Below are positions 25,661 to 33,535 of a stretch of 64,000 bases of DNA, piece after piece (the stretch's first letter is position 1; each line of letters opens with the position of its first letter). The stretch is taken from positions 1-64,000 of the forward strand of contig JADKGZ010000009.1 of the NCBI GenBank assembly GCA_016722025.1, in the 5' to 3' direction. Below the pieces are notes generated by a model, which was not told where the DNA came from, did no database searches, and saw only the letters and a program-made list of their open reading frames with translations. The position numbers were made by a program, and so were the translations under genes. The DNA comes from Acidimicrobiaceae bacterium (GTDB lineage Bacteria; Actinomycetota; Acidimicrobiia; Acidimicrobiales; Ilumatobacteraceae).

Positions 25661-26140
25661 TCAGCCGCGTCGAGCACGCTCGATCGCGGCGACGTCGATC
25701 TTGCCCATCGTCATCATGGCCTCGAACACCCGCTTGGACACGGCGGGGTCAGGGTCGGCCATGGCCTCGCTCAGCGCGCGCGGCGTGATCTGCCACGACA
25801 CGCCCCACTTGTCCTTGCACCAGCCGCAGGCGCTCTCCTGGCCGCCGTTGCTGACGATCGCGTTCCACAGCCGGTCGGTCTCGTCTTGATCGTCGGTGGC
25901 GATCTGGAACGAGAACGCCTCGCTCTGCCGGAAGGCGGTGCCGCCGTTGAGCCCAAGGCACGGGACGCCGACCACCGTGAACTCCACGGTGAGCACGTCG
26001 CCCTCCTTGCCGTCGGGGAAGTCGCTCGGTGCCGTCGCGATGGCACCGACCGAGCTGTCGGGGAAGGTGTCGGCGTAGAACCGGGCGGCATCGACGGCCT
26101 CACGGTCGAACCACAGACAGATGGTGTTCTTCGGGGACAT
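25661..26140 (-). CDS. VOC-family protein, PhnB-like (159 aa)
   Basis: The vicinal-oxygen-chelate fold of the PhnB/3-demethylubiquinone-methyltransferase-like group: TICLWFDREAVDAARFYADT, VEFTVVGVPCLGLNGGTAF, SACGWCKDKWGVSWQITPRA and the terminal FEAMMTMGKIDVAAIERARR. The function of this group is uncertain. ATG 26140 was chosen because GAGGTG lies 7 bp upstream; the ORF could extend 19 codons further but would overlap the next gene. It is 10 bp downstream of the second VOC gene, so the two form an operon. Confidence 0.9.
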   Translation of the reverse strand: MSPKNTICLWFDREAVDAARFYADTFPDSSVGAIATAPSDFPDGKEGDVLTVEFTVVGVPCLGLNGGTAFRQSEAFSFQIATDDQDETDRLWNAIVSNGGQESACGWCKDKWGVSWQITPRALSEAMADPDPAVSKRVFEAMMTMGKIDVAAIERARRG

Positions 26141-26150
26141 CGGTGGCACC

Positions 26151-26531
26151 TCAGGACGTCGAATCGGGCGACTGGACGACAGCGATGTGGTTGCCATCTG
26201 GGTCGCGCATCATGAACAACAGCGGAGCGCCAGGAGTCTGCATCGGTTCGGGATCGAGATCGAGGTCACCGATCGCACTGAGTCGGCGGTGCTCGGCGAT
26301 CACGTCGGGCGTCTCGACGCCGATGCTGCCACCGCCGGGCGCGCCGCCCATGGGCTCGTTGAGAGCCAGGCGGGCGTGCGATCCGGCCGGGGCGACTTCG
26401 ACCCACCGGTACTCGCCGTTTGGTCCGAACCGGGTGTCGGCGCGCAGTTCGAACCCGAGCTTCTGCGTGTAGAAGGCGATGGCTGCGTCCTGATTCGCGA
26501 CAGCAAACATCGCGACAGTGATGTCGTTCAT
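26151..26531 (-). CDS. VOC-family (glyoxalase-like) protein (126 aa)
   Basis: One VOC module pair: ITVAMFAVANQDAAIAFYTQ, WVEVAPAGSHARLALNEP, PDVIAEHRRLSAIGDLDLDP and LFMMRDPDGNHIAVVQS, ending with the metal-ligand Glu/His region of the second half. Typical of small glyoxalase/bleomycin-resistance-like proteins; substrate unknown. ATG 26531 begins the domain; the 46 codons open upstream overlap the divergent LLM promoter. It is the first gene of the VOC pair. Confidence 0.88.
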   Translation of the reverse strand: MNDITVAMFAVANQDAAIAFYTQKLGFELRADTRFGPNGEYRWVEVAPAGSHARLALNEPMGGAPGGGSIGVETPDVIAEHRRLSAIGDLDLDPEPMQTPGAPLLFMMRDPDGNHIAVVQSPDSTS

Positions 26532-26668
26532 GGTTCCCCAACTCTCCGTTCGTGGCCAGCGAACGAATGCTACGACACCTCGGCGGCGCCGATGCCCGGA
26601 CGTCTGCGATGGTCGGATGTCCGATGCTCCGTCGGAGACGTCGGGCTCACGGGTGGCAGGCTGTCCCA

Positions 26669-27538
26669 ATGACCACCCCCCTCGGCACCACTGGCATCTG
26701 GAGCGGGCAGCTCCGCTACGGCGATCAGACCGAGGCGGCCCGACATGCCGCCGAACTCGAGCAACTCGGCTACCACACGCTGTGGATCCCCGATGTGGGG
26801 GGCAACCTGTTCACAGCGCTGGGCAACCTGCTGGGCGCCACGTCCACGGTCACCATCGCCACCGGCATCTTGAACGTGTGGATGCACACGCCCGAGCAGG
26901 CGGCCACCGAACACGCGCGCCTCGTCGGCGAGCACGGCCCTCGCTTCATGTGCGGCCTCGGCATCAGCCACCAACCGCTCATCGATCACGTGAAGGAGCC
27001 CGGCGCCTACCAGAAGCCGGTGGCGCACATGACGGAGTACCTCGATGGCCTCGACGCGGCCTCCACGCCGCTGGCCTCCGGCGATCGGATGCTCGCGGCA
27101 CTGGGGCCGCGCATGCTCGAACTGGCCGCCTCACGCACTGCCGGCACGCACCCATACCTGGTCACGCCTGAGCTCACGGCGGCCGCTCGGCAGGGCATCG
27201 GTACCGGCCTGGTGGCGAGCGAGCAGGGCGTCGTGCTGGAGACCGACCCCTCCACCGCACGATCCATCGCTCGGTTGCACCTGACGAGCTACCTCGGGCT
27301 GCCGAACTACGCCAACAACTGGAAGCGTCAGGGCTTCACCGACGACGACATCGCGAACGGTGGCAGCGACCGCCTCGTCGACGCGCTGGTGGTGTGGGGC
27401 GACGAAGCCGCCATCGCTCGCCGCATCCAAGCCCACCGCGACGCCGGCGCCGACCACGTGTGCGTGCAGGTGCTCACGGCGCACCCCGCCGAGTTCCCCA
27501 TCGAGCAGTGGAGGGCGCTGGCCCCGGCCATCGTCTGA
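26669..27538 (+). CDS. LLM-class, probably F420-dependent oxidoreductase (289 aa)
   Basis: Luciferase-like TIM barrel: TGIWSGQLRYGDQTEAARHA, EQLGYHTLWIPDVGGNLF, TSTVTIATGILNVWMHTPEQ and RFMCGLGISHQPLIDHV. The family usually uses coenzyme F420 (or FMN) to reduce or oxidise a small molecule. The C-terminal NYANNWKRQGFTDDDIANGG and the VCVQVLTAHP ending are typical of the actinobacterial TIGR03620-like subgroup. ATG 26669 begins the barrel; longer frames are antisense to the VOC gene. It is divergent from the VOC pair. Confidence 0.92.
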   Translation: MTTPLGTTGIWSGQLRYGDQTEAARHAAELEQLGYHTLWIPDVGGNLFTALGNLLGATSTVTIATGILNVWMHTPEQAATEHARLVGEHGPRFMCGLGISHQPLIDHVKEPGAYQKPVAHMTEYLDGLDAASTPLASGDRMLAALGPRMLELAASRTAGTHPYLVTPELTAAARQGIGTGLVASEQGVVLETDPSTARSIARLHLTSYLGLPNYANNWKRQGFTDDDIANGGSDRLVDALVVWGDEAAIARRIQAHRDAGADHVCVQVLTAHPAEFPIEQWRALAPAIV

Positions 27539-27864
27539 CCTGCTGCGTCACCCGGGTCAGCCGCGGCGGGCGCGCTCAATGGTGGCGATGTCGGAGCGGG
27601 TGATCGCGTCGCCGTCGAAGAGTCTCCCGCTGCCGGCTGTGGAGCGCGCTTGTGGCGAGTCCATAGCGTCTGAGCGTCAGCTGCGACGCGGTCGGCGCCG
27701 GCGTGGATGATGTGGTGGCCGAAGGCTGTCGGCGCCAGTCAGCACGCGCAGCAGCCTCTTCGACCCGATCGCTCGGGCCGATTGGCCGACTGGCGTCAAC
27801 GCGCCACGGTGGGTGCGTTGGTCGTTGGCGTGTTGCCGAGGTGTGGCGTGAGCGAGGCAGATGG
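27539..27864. other. Intergenic stretch with a VOC tail scrap
   Basis: About 326 bp between the LLM gene and the end of the recombinase-like gene. The only protein-like content is the short minus-strand fragment at 27557-27664; otherwise nothing is seen. Confidence 0.4.
27557..27664 (-). pseudogene. C-terminal scrap resembling the PhnB-like VOC protein
   Basis: A 35-codon frame ends in RLFDGDAITRSDIATIERARRG. Its last 12 residues closely match the end of the VOC protein at 25661-26140 (KIDVAAIERARRG). It looks like the tail of a lost paralogue flanking the LLM gene on the other side. The match is short and may be coincidental. Confidence 0.3.
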
Positions 27865-28830
27865 TCATGTGGGCGTCCTCCTCCGGCGTGGGTTCGAACG
27901 GACGTTGATCGCTGGTGGCTCGATCGGTGTTGCGGCAGCAGTGGGCGTCGCCGATGAGGCGGGGCTCGGCTGGTGTTTGGCGACGAAGCGGGTGATGCCG
28001 CGCGTGTCGGAGAGCCCGGCGTCGTCGCGTAGGTCGTCCAGGGCGGCTCCGCTCTGGTGCTGCGAGGTGATGTAGAAGCGGCGGAGCTCGTTCGCTGTCA
28101 CGCGTTCGTCGTTGTCGTAGCGGAGCTGGCGAAGCAGGTGATCGGCGCCGAACCTGCTGAGTCGTTGTGGTGTGCGGGTGCGGGCACGGTGGTCGCTGAT
28201 GAACAGTGGTTGGTCGGTTCGTCGTCCGGCACAGCGGCGCAACGCGCGGGCGGTCGATTCGTCGAGGGTGACGCGCCGTGTCTTGCCGTTGCGGCGGATC
28301 GTCACCGACGTGCGTGGCGGCCGCCCGCTGATGTCGTCGACGTCGATCGCGAGCGCTTCGCCGAGCTTGATGCCATCTCGCACCAGCATCGCCACGAGCG
28401 CCTCGAGGCGCGGATCGAGCAATGCCGCCATCGCCAGACAGGCGTCGACCGCATCCGCCGACAACAGCGTTGTCCGCGAGGGATTCCCGGACAGCTCCAC
28501 CGGCCGGTCGACGCCGTCGACCGGGTTGCTCGCAGCGTTGCCGGTGTGCACGGCGTATTGAAAGAACGACGACAGCGACGACCACCGTCGGCGCATGGTC
28601 ACATCACTATCCCCGGCCGCCTGACGAGCGAGCCCGAACGCTGCCAGCGTGGCGGTGTCCGCCGCCAGCGGGACCGAGTGATGCTGAGCACACCAACGGC
28701 CGAACATGGCCAGATCGGTTCGGTACGCAGACCGCGTGTTGGCCGACTCGTGGCCTGCCAGCCAGGTGTCGACGAGCCTCGCCGACACCGCTGAGGTCGG
28801 AACAACTCTGCGCACTGCCATGCAGCACAT
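27865..28830 (-). CDS. Tyrosine-recombinase-like protein with substituted catalytic residues (321 aa)
   Basis: The overall layout is that of XerC/D integrases: an N-terminal SAM-like core-binding domain (WLAGHESANTRSAYRTDLAM, RRRWSSLSSFFQYAVHTG) and a C-terminal catalytic fold. At the catalytic positions the residues differ: Arg I in the GLRxSE motif is Lys155 (GIKLGEAL), the HxxRH box reads N247-E-L-R250-R251, the GH position is G272-L273, and the nucleophilic Tyr aligns with Phe282 (RGITRF). The beta-hairpin Lys (NGKTRRVTL) is kept. It is therefore probably not a strand-cleaving enzyme but may still bind DNA. The C-terminal 40 residues are Pro/Ala/Arg-rich. ATG 28821 is an alternative start. 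It is divergent from hsp20, sharing a 130-bp region with repeated TCAACATAA sites. Confidence 0.8.
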   Translation of the reverse strand: MCCMAVRRVVPTSAVSARLVDTWLAGHESANTRSAYRTDLAMFGRWCAQHHSVPLAADTATLAAFGLARQAAGDSDVTMRRRWSSLSSFFQYAVHTGNAASNPVDGVDRPVELSGNPSRTTLLSADAVDACLAMAALLDPRLEALVAMLVRDGIKLGEALAIDVDDISGRPPRTSVTIRRNGKTRRVTLDESTARALRRCAGRRTDQPLFISDHRARTRTPQRLSRFGADHLLRQLRYDNDERVTANELRRFYITSQHQSGAALDDLRDDAGLSDTRGITRFVAKHQPSPASSATPTAAATPIEPPAINVRSNPRRRRTPT

Positions 28831-28854
28831 GGTGCCAAGAACAACCCCGTGATG

Positions 28855-28915
28855 TCAACATAATGACTGCTGACGAGAGTGTTGACAGTCAACATAACCA
28901 CAGGTATTATGTTGA
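28855..28915 (+). promoter_or_regulatory. hsp20 promoter with three TCAACATAA operators
   Basis: TTGACA (28882-28887), a 17-bp spacer and TATTAT (28905-28910) form a near-consensus housekeeping promoter reading toward hsp20. TCAACATAA occurs at 28855-28863 and 28889-28897, and inverted (TTATGTTGA) at 28907-28915. The last two form a dyad with a 9-bp centre spanning the spacer and the -10, so a bound dimer would block the promoter. It is not the HspR (HAIR) consensus as I know it. Confidence 0.72.
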
Positions 28916-28961
28916 GCGTTCCACCGGAACGACCAACTCGCCACAAGAAGGAGTGCACGAC

Positions 28962-29420
28962 ATGCTGATCCAGACCGACCCGTTCCGCGACCTCGACACG
29001 CTCTTCAGTCGTTTCGCCGGCCGCCAGACCAACACCGCAGGAACCGCCGGTGTCATGCCCATGGATGCGTTTCGTCGTGGCAGCGACGTGTGGGTCCACA
29101 TCGACCTGCCCGGCGTGAAGGCCGACAGCCTCGACATCACCATCGAACGCAACCTCCTCACCATCTCGGCCGAACGCAACTGGCAGCGCCAAGACGGCGA
29201 CCAGCCGTACTTCGCCGAGCGTTACCGCGGCAACTTCCGACGCCAGATCCAACTCGGTGACGGGCTCGATCTGCAGGCGCTCGAAGCCGACCTGCACGAC
29301 GGTGTGCTGACGGTCCGCATCCCGGTCGCCGAGCAAGCCAAGCCGCGCAAGGTCCAGGTCGGGCACACCCAGAAGACCGCGCCGGACGCAATCGAAGCAA
29401 CCACGGCCGACGCAACCTGA
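28962..29420 (+). CDS. hsp20: Small heat-shock protein, Hsp20/alpha-crystallin family (152 aa)
   Basis: The alpha-crystallin domain covers about residues 35-130: SDVWVHIDLPGVKADSLDIT, RNLLTISAERNWQRQDGDQP, RYRGNFRRQIQLGDGLDLQA and ADLHDGVLTVRIPVAEQA. The ending lacks the classic IxI but has a basic tail KPRKVQV. It is an ATP-independent holdase for unfolded proteins in the cytosol. ATG 28962 with AAGGAG 8 bp upstream. A strong, operator-overlapped promoter lies upstream and a GC-rich hairpin terminator downstream, so it is a tightly controlled single gene. Confidence 0.95.
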   Translation: MLIQTDPFRDLDTLFSRFAGRQTNTAGTAGVMPMDAFRRGSDVWVHIDLPGVKADSLDITIERNLLTISAERNWQRQDGDQPYFAERYRGNFRRQIQLGDGLDLQALEADLHDGVLTVRIPVAEQAKPRKVQVGHTQKTAPDAIEATTADAT

Positions 29421-29539
29421 GCTCCTCCGAGCAACACGTCAATCGTCCAGTTGGTGAGTGCACGTGTTCACTCGTGAGTCACACGTGCAACCGAAAAGAG
29501 GATCTCCGTCCAACCCCGGCGATCTCGGGACCGAGCGAA

Positions 29540-29569
29540 CCGGCCCGGACCTGCGAGGGTCCGGGTCGG
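29540..29569 (+). terminator. Hairpin terminator after hsp20
   Basis: CCGGCCCGGACC (29540-29551) pairs with GGTCCGGGTCGG (29558-29569), at least 8 perfect central pairs, loop TGCGAG, followed by TTGTT. It lies 120 bp after the hsp20 stop and before the convergent minus-strand gene. Confidence 0.65.
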
Positions 29570-29590
29570 TTGTTCCCGCCCTTCGACAAG

Positions 29591-29969
29591 TCACAGGGCG
29601 GCGAGCGCAGCGCGGACCTCGGAGACGAGTTGGTCGGGATCCGATGCGGCGCCTTCGGCCATGAGGGCGTCGGTCACGCTGGAACCGAGGCGCGTCGTCA
29701 GCGCGGCTCGCACGATGCCGATCGTGTCGATGTAGTTGTCCTGAAACGGCTCGGCACGCCCGAGTGCTCGCGCAGCGAGGTGCGACTCGCCGACCTCCTC
29801 GAGTACCTGACTTGCTGCCGTCAGCGTGCGGAACGTCTCGTATTCATCCAAACCGCTGTCGATCGCCGCGAACACCGACTCCAACAGGTGGCCGGCATGG
29901 GCGGCGTGTCCGAGCTTGCAGTGCGAGACGGCCAGGCGTCGAGTCTCGGCCGTGCGGCGGTTGGACTTG
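29591..29969 (-). pseudogene. 5'-truncated gene of unknown function
   Basis: A protein-like minus frame runs IKSNRRTAETRRLAVSHC, LLESVFAAIDSGLDEYETF, TLTAASQVLEEVGESHLAAR to VSEVRAALAAL, stop at 29591. It has no ATG or GTG start before an in-frame stop just beyond 29990; TTG 29884 is possible but would discard good sequence. Its protein-like part begins exactly where the opposite-strand GH94 fragment begins (29970/29971), so both were probably cut by one rearrangement. The family is not recognised. Confidence 0.45.
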
Positions 29970-29970
29970 A

Positions 29971-30405
29971 TACACAGGATCCGCAGGCTGGATGTACCAG
30001 GCGGGCGTCGAAGCGATCATGGGGTTCCGGCTGCTGGGCACCACGCTCGTGATCGACCCCTGCATCCTCCGCGCCTGGACGGGCAACGAGATCGACTTCC
30101 GATATCACTCGGCCAGGTACGAGATCGTCGTCGACAACCCGCAGGGAGTGAGTCGCGGCGTGGCATCGATCGAGCTCGACGGTCACGCGTTGGCCGGCAG
30201 GGGTACGACGATCCCCCTCGTCGACTACGGCGTGACGCACGCGGTGCGCGTCGTTCTCGGCCATCGTCCACGACGCAACCCTGATGCACCAGTACCCAAT
30301 CCGCTGGCGGCGAGGGAACACGGCGCAGGACTTTCGGCGGTTGCAGCGAGTGGCCCGCGGCGCACAATGAGTGGCGAGACTGTTGTATTGCGTTCGGCGA
30401 GGTGA
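29971..30405 (+). pseudogene. GH94 (cyclic-glucan synthase / cellobiose phosphorylase-like) C-terminal fragment
   Basis: Right after an in-frame TGA the reading is YTGSAGWMYQAGVEAIMGFR, then LVIDPCILRAWTGNEIDFRY and EIVVDNPQGVSRGVASIELD. These are the signature C-terminal segments of glycoside hydrolase family 94 as found in cyclic beta-1,2-glucan synthetases. The rest of the protein (hundreds of residues) is absent. The tail after about 30285 is not family-like. It is a non-functional remnant marking a deletion breakpoint at 29970/29971. Confidence 0.75.
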
Positions 30406-30408
30406 CCG

Positions 30409-31344
30409 ATGAGCGAACCACTGCCCCCACCGCAGAACCCAGACCCGACGTCGGTGGCCGACAACGTGCTCGACATCGGCGTGACGACGCTGACACCGGT
30501 CACGCCGGGCGCCGCACCGGCGACCGTCACCCTCCCCGACGGAACTCACCTCGTCCGCGACGGCAACGGCCAATGGGTCCCCGAACCAGCAGCCGGCGCG
30601 GAACCGGTCACGTCGACACTTCCCGACGGCACCGAGGTCATCCACACCAGTGACGGCGACTGGTTCGCGCCGACGGCGCCCACCGAGCCGCCGACCCTCG
30701 ACCTGCCGCCGCCGATTGCCGAGCTACCGCCGCCGGCCGCGTACCCAGTGGGGAGTGCGCCACCCGCGCCAGCCGAACCCACATCTGCACCACCGGCGAC
30801 CCGCACCATCTACGGGTTCAAGGGGCTGCTCGCCACGCTCGCCACACTGTCCACCGTCGCCATCATCGCGGTGGCCGTCACCCGCAGTGACGATCGAACG
30901 TTCATCGACAGCGCGGTACCGCCCACCTCGGCGACGATCACTCCGCCGGCTGTGCCCCCGGCGACCGTCCCCCTGGTGACGCTCCCGCCGGCGACGCTCC
31001 TCCCGGAGGAGGCCACGGTACCGTCGACGACCGTCACCGTCACCGTCGACGGCGGACCGGCGATCGCGCTGGTCCTGGCGGCGATCGACTTCTGTGTGGC
31101 GCAGAGCTCGTTCACGGCTGCCGAGGCGGCACAGGTGACCGGTGAGCTCAGCTACACGGCAGCACCCTCCGCGACAGCCGACGTGTGGATCGTGACCATC
31201 TCGAACGTTGCCGCTGGTCGCGATGGCGACTGGACGGTCGACGTCGCCACTGGCGCCATCGACCCAGTGTTGCCGTTCGGGCCGAACAGCATCTACTTCG
31301 ACCTGCAGTGGTGCATGTTCACCGACGCGCTCGGACTGGGCTGA
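30409..31344 (+). CDS. Single-pass membrane protein, Pro/Thr-rich (311 aa)
   Basis: ATG 30409 with GAGGTG upstream. The N-terminal 135 residues are soluble, with two similar short units (VTLPDGTHLVRDGNGQWVPE and STLPDGTEVIHTSDGDWFAP) that look like a duplicated motif. A Pro-rich stretch and one transmembrane helix (GLLATLATLSTVAIIAVAV, about 143-161) follow. The outside part has a Thr/Pro-rich linker and a C-terminal domain ending FDLQWCMFTDALGLG with two cysteines. No family is recognised; topology suggests a cytoplasmic N-terminus with an extracellular sensor or wall-associated domain. Confidence 0.75.
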   Translation: MSEPLPPPQNPDPTSVADNVLDIGVTTLTPVTPGAAPATVTLPDGTHLVRDGNGQWVPEPAAGAEPVTSTLPDGTEVIHTSDGDWFAPTAPTEPPTLDLPPPIAELPPPAAYPVGSAPPAPAEPTSAPPATRTIYGFKGLLATLATLSTVAIIAVAVTRSDDRTFIDSAVPPTSATITPPAVPPATVPLVTLPPATLLPEEATVPSTTVTVTVDGGPAIALVLAAIDFCVAQSSFTAAEAAQVTGELSYTAAPSATADVWIVTISNVAAGRDGDWTVDVATGAIDPVLPFGPNSIYFDLQWCMFTDALGLG

Positions 31345-31627
31345 CCAACCGAAGGGCTCACATCGCGCGAGGCGGGACGGACCCGGCCGGATGCCAGGCA
31401 GCAAGGGCTTCTCGCCCGGGCAGGCCGTGCTGAATCCTGCCGGAACGTGGCACGAAGGCGCCGCATCGCCACTTGACACACGGCAGAAGATGCTGACTCC
31501 CGGGCCTGTGCGTTGCCGTTGTCCACGGCCACACCTCGCCCGGCTGTCGGCGAACCCATCCTTCCGGCTTGACACCAGCACCTTGCTGTTGTTGGGTGAC
31601 CGGGGGGAGCTGACAGAAGGAGGGCAC

Positions 31628-31921
31628 ATGACGTTCTTGCAGTTCATCGAGTTCCGGGGTGACAAGACCGAGTTCGATCGGTTGCTCGAGCGCTATCGCG
31701 AATTGATGGGGTCGGAGACGACGGCTCGCCGAACCTGGCTGCTGAGTGATCGCGATCAGCCCGGATCGTTGATCCAGATCGTCGAATTCGACTCCTACGA
31801 CGACGCGATGAAGAACAGCGAACACCCGGGAACCCAGGCCTGGGCCGCCGAAGCCGCTCCGCTGCTGGCCAACGCTGTGTTCCGGAACCTCGATCTCGTC
31901 GAGACGTACGAGATCTCCTGA
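31628..31921 (+). CDS. Dimeric alpha-beta barrel protein (97 aa)
   Basis: Strand-helix pattern FLQFIEFRGDKTEFDRLLER, TWLLSDRDQPGSLIQIVEFD and MKNSEHPGTQAWAAEAAPLL is that of small ferredoxin-like (ABM-type) dimeric barrels, which act as monooxygenases or as ligand binders. AGAAGGAGGG just before ATG 31628 is a strong ribosome-binding site. Upstream (31569-31597) a TTGACA with a 17-bp spacer to TTGGGT may be its promoter. No neighbour suggests a pathway. Confidence 0.75.
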   Translation: MTFLQFIEFRGDKTEFDRLLERYRELMGSETTARRTWLLSDRDQPGSLIQIVEFDSYDDAMKNSEHPGTQAWAAEAAPLLANAVFRNLDLVETYEIS

Positions 31922-32140
31922 CTCTGCCATGGGCTCGGAGTGGTGTCCGGCAGCGCCAGGCCGATGCTGCGTGTTGGCAGCTCGTCTCGTCCTTCCCGAC
32001 GAAAGAGCCCAAAGGCACGAGCAGCGGAGCCCGGAGGCTCTAGGCGGGTTGTGGCAACCAACCGACGATCAAGTCACCAAACCACTTCTGCGTGGTTCGG
32101 GATTGGGGTCACCGATGCCCGCTGCTCTGGAGGTGATGTT

Positions 32141-33535
32141 GTGACCAGCACCGTTCGTAAGCCTCCGCCTTTCCTCTTGCCGGAGTTCTGCAAGGGCTGC
32201 GGGCGCTGCATTGCCGCGTGCACCAAGGAGTGCATCTCGCTCGGCACCGAGATCAACCCGTTGACCGGCCTGGTGCCGGTCGTGCTCGACCTGACGGAAT
32301 GCAACCACTGTGAGCTGTGCGTCGAGGCCTGTCCCGAACCGTTCGGCCTGCGGCCCGAGGGTGAGGAGGAGGCGTTCGTCCTGCTCGATCCTGCCCATCT
32401 GAACGGCCCGCGGCCGTACGACGCGCCCACACCCGAGCCCGACCCCGATGTGACGATCGCCCTGGCGGAACGCGCTCCCCTCGTCGTGAAGGGCACGTAT
32501 GCGGCGGCGGTGGGCGCCGTCCTGGCCGGATGCCGGCACGTCTTCGGCTACCCGATCACGCCGTCCACCGAGGGCGCGGAACTGATGGCGAAGGTCCAGC
32601 CGGTGCTCGACGGGGTGTTCCTCCAAGCGGTCAGTGAGATCGCGACCGTCAACATGATGTACGGCGCGGGAGGGGCCGGCAAGCGGTGCATGACCTTCAC
32701 CAGCTCGCCCGGCTTCAGCCTGATGCTGGAGGGGATCTCCTACATGATCGGCGCGGAGGTACCTGCCGTGTTCGTGAACATCATGCGAGGCGGGCCCGGG
32801 TTGGGGAACATCGGGCCCGCGCAGGCGGACATCAAGCTGGCCTGTCGCGGCCTCGGTCATGGCAACACGCACGCGATCGTCCTGGCGCCCGCCACGCCGC
32901 AGGAGATGCTCGACAGCGCGGTGCTGTCCTTCGAGCTGGCGTTCAAGTATCGCAACCCGGTGGTGATCCTCGGCGACGGCTATCTCGGTCAGATGACCGG
33001 CAAGGTGAGCCTTCCCGATCGCATGGTCGTGCCGGGAATCCCCGAGTGGGCTGTCTACGGCGACCACTCGCACCGCGGCAACCTGATCTGCTCGATCGAG
33101 CTCTCGGAGGTCGGCCTCGAGCGTCACAATCAGGCCCTCGACGAGAAGTACGCGCAGATGACGGCCGAGGAGCAGCGGGCCGATCTGCACCGCTGCGACG
33201 ACGCCGACATCGTCCTGGTGGCGTGCAACACCCCGGCCCAGATGGCCAAGGGGGCGGTCAAGGAGCTGCGTGACAAGGGGCTGCGCGTCGGGCTGCTCCG
33301 CCCGATCACGCTGTGGCCGTTCCCGATCGACGCCCTCCGCGGTGTCATCGGCCAGGCACGCCGCCTGGTCGTGGTCGAAGCCAGCGAAGGCCAGCTGGAG
33401 GACGAGCTGCGCCTGGCCCTCAGCCACGCCGAGGTGCACGCCCCACCGATCAGTCACGTGCGACGTCAGGGTGGCATCCTGCCCTCCCAAGCAGAGGTCG
33501 TCGAGCACGTGCTCGGCCTGGAAGGGGTGCAGTGA
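32141..33535 (+). CDS. 2-oxoacid:ferredoxin oxidoreductase, alpha subunit with N-terminal 2[4Fe-4S] ferredoxin (464 aa)
   Basis: Residues 10-75 hold two 4Fe-4S motifs, CKGCGRCIAACTKEC and CNHCELCVEACPEP. The alpha (pyrimidine-binding/transketolase-like) domain follows: HVFGYPITPSTEGAEL, QAVSEIATVNMMYGAGGAG, TFTSSPGFSLMLEGISYM and VPAVFVNIMRGGPGLGN. Thus delta and alpha subunits are fused. The enzyme oxidatively decarboxylates a 2-oxoacid (2-oxoglutarate or branched-chain class) with CoA and reduces ferredoxin. GTG 32141 has GGAGGTG 8 bp upstream. Its stop overlaps the next start (TGATG), so the subunits are translationally coupled. Confidence 0.92.
   Translation: MTSTVRKPPPFLLPEFCKGCGRCIAACTKECISLGTEINPLTGLVPVVLDLTECNHCELCVEACPEPFGLRPEGEEEAFVLLDPAHLNGPRPYDAPTPEPDPDVTIALAERAPLVVKGTYAAAVGAVLAGCRHVFGYPITPSTEGAELMAKVQPVLDGVFLQAVSEIATVNMMYGAGGAGKRCMTFTSSPGFSLMLEGISYMIGAEVPAVFVNIMRGGPGLGNIGPAQADIKLACRGLGHGNTHAIVLAPATPQEMLDSAVLSFELAFKYRNPVVILGDGYLGQMTGKVSLPDRMVVPGIPEWAVYGDHSHRGNLICSIELSEVGLERHNQALDEKYAQMTAEEQRADLHRCDDADIVLVACNTPAQMAKGAVKELRDKGLRVGLLRPITLWPFPIDALRGVIGQARRLVVVEASEGQLEDELRLALSHAEVHAPPISHVRRQGGILPSQAEVVEHVLGLEGVQ

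Noticed and set aside
27865..28830. Active phage integrase for the 1-8 kb island
   Set aside because: It lies 20 kb away from the island, and the catalytic Arg, His and Tyr positions are substituted.
31345..31627. Possible riboswitch or small RNA before the dimeric-barrel gene
   Set aside because: No conserved riboswitch core could be recognised; only a weak promoter-like TTGACA was seen.
32069..33508. A 479-codon minus-strand open frame
   Set aside because: Antisense to the 2-oxoacid oxidoreductase alpha gene with its conserved Fe-S and alpha-domain motifs.
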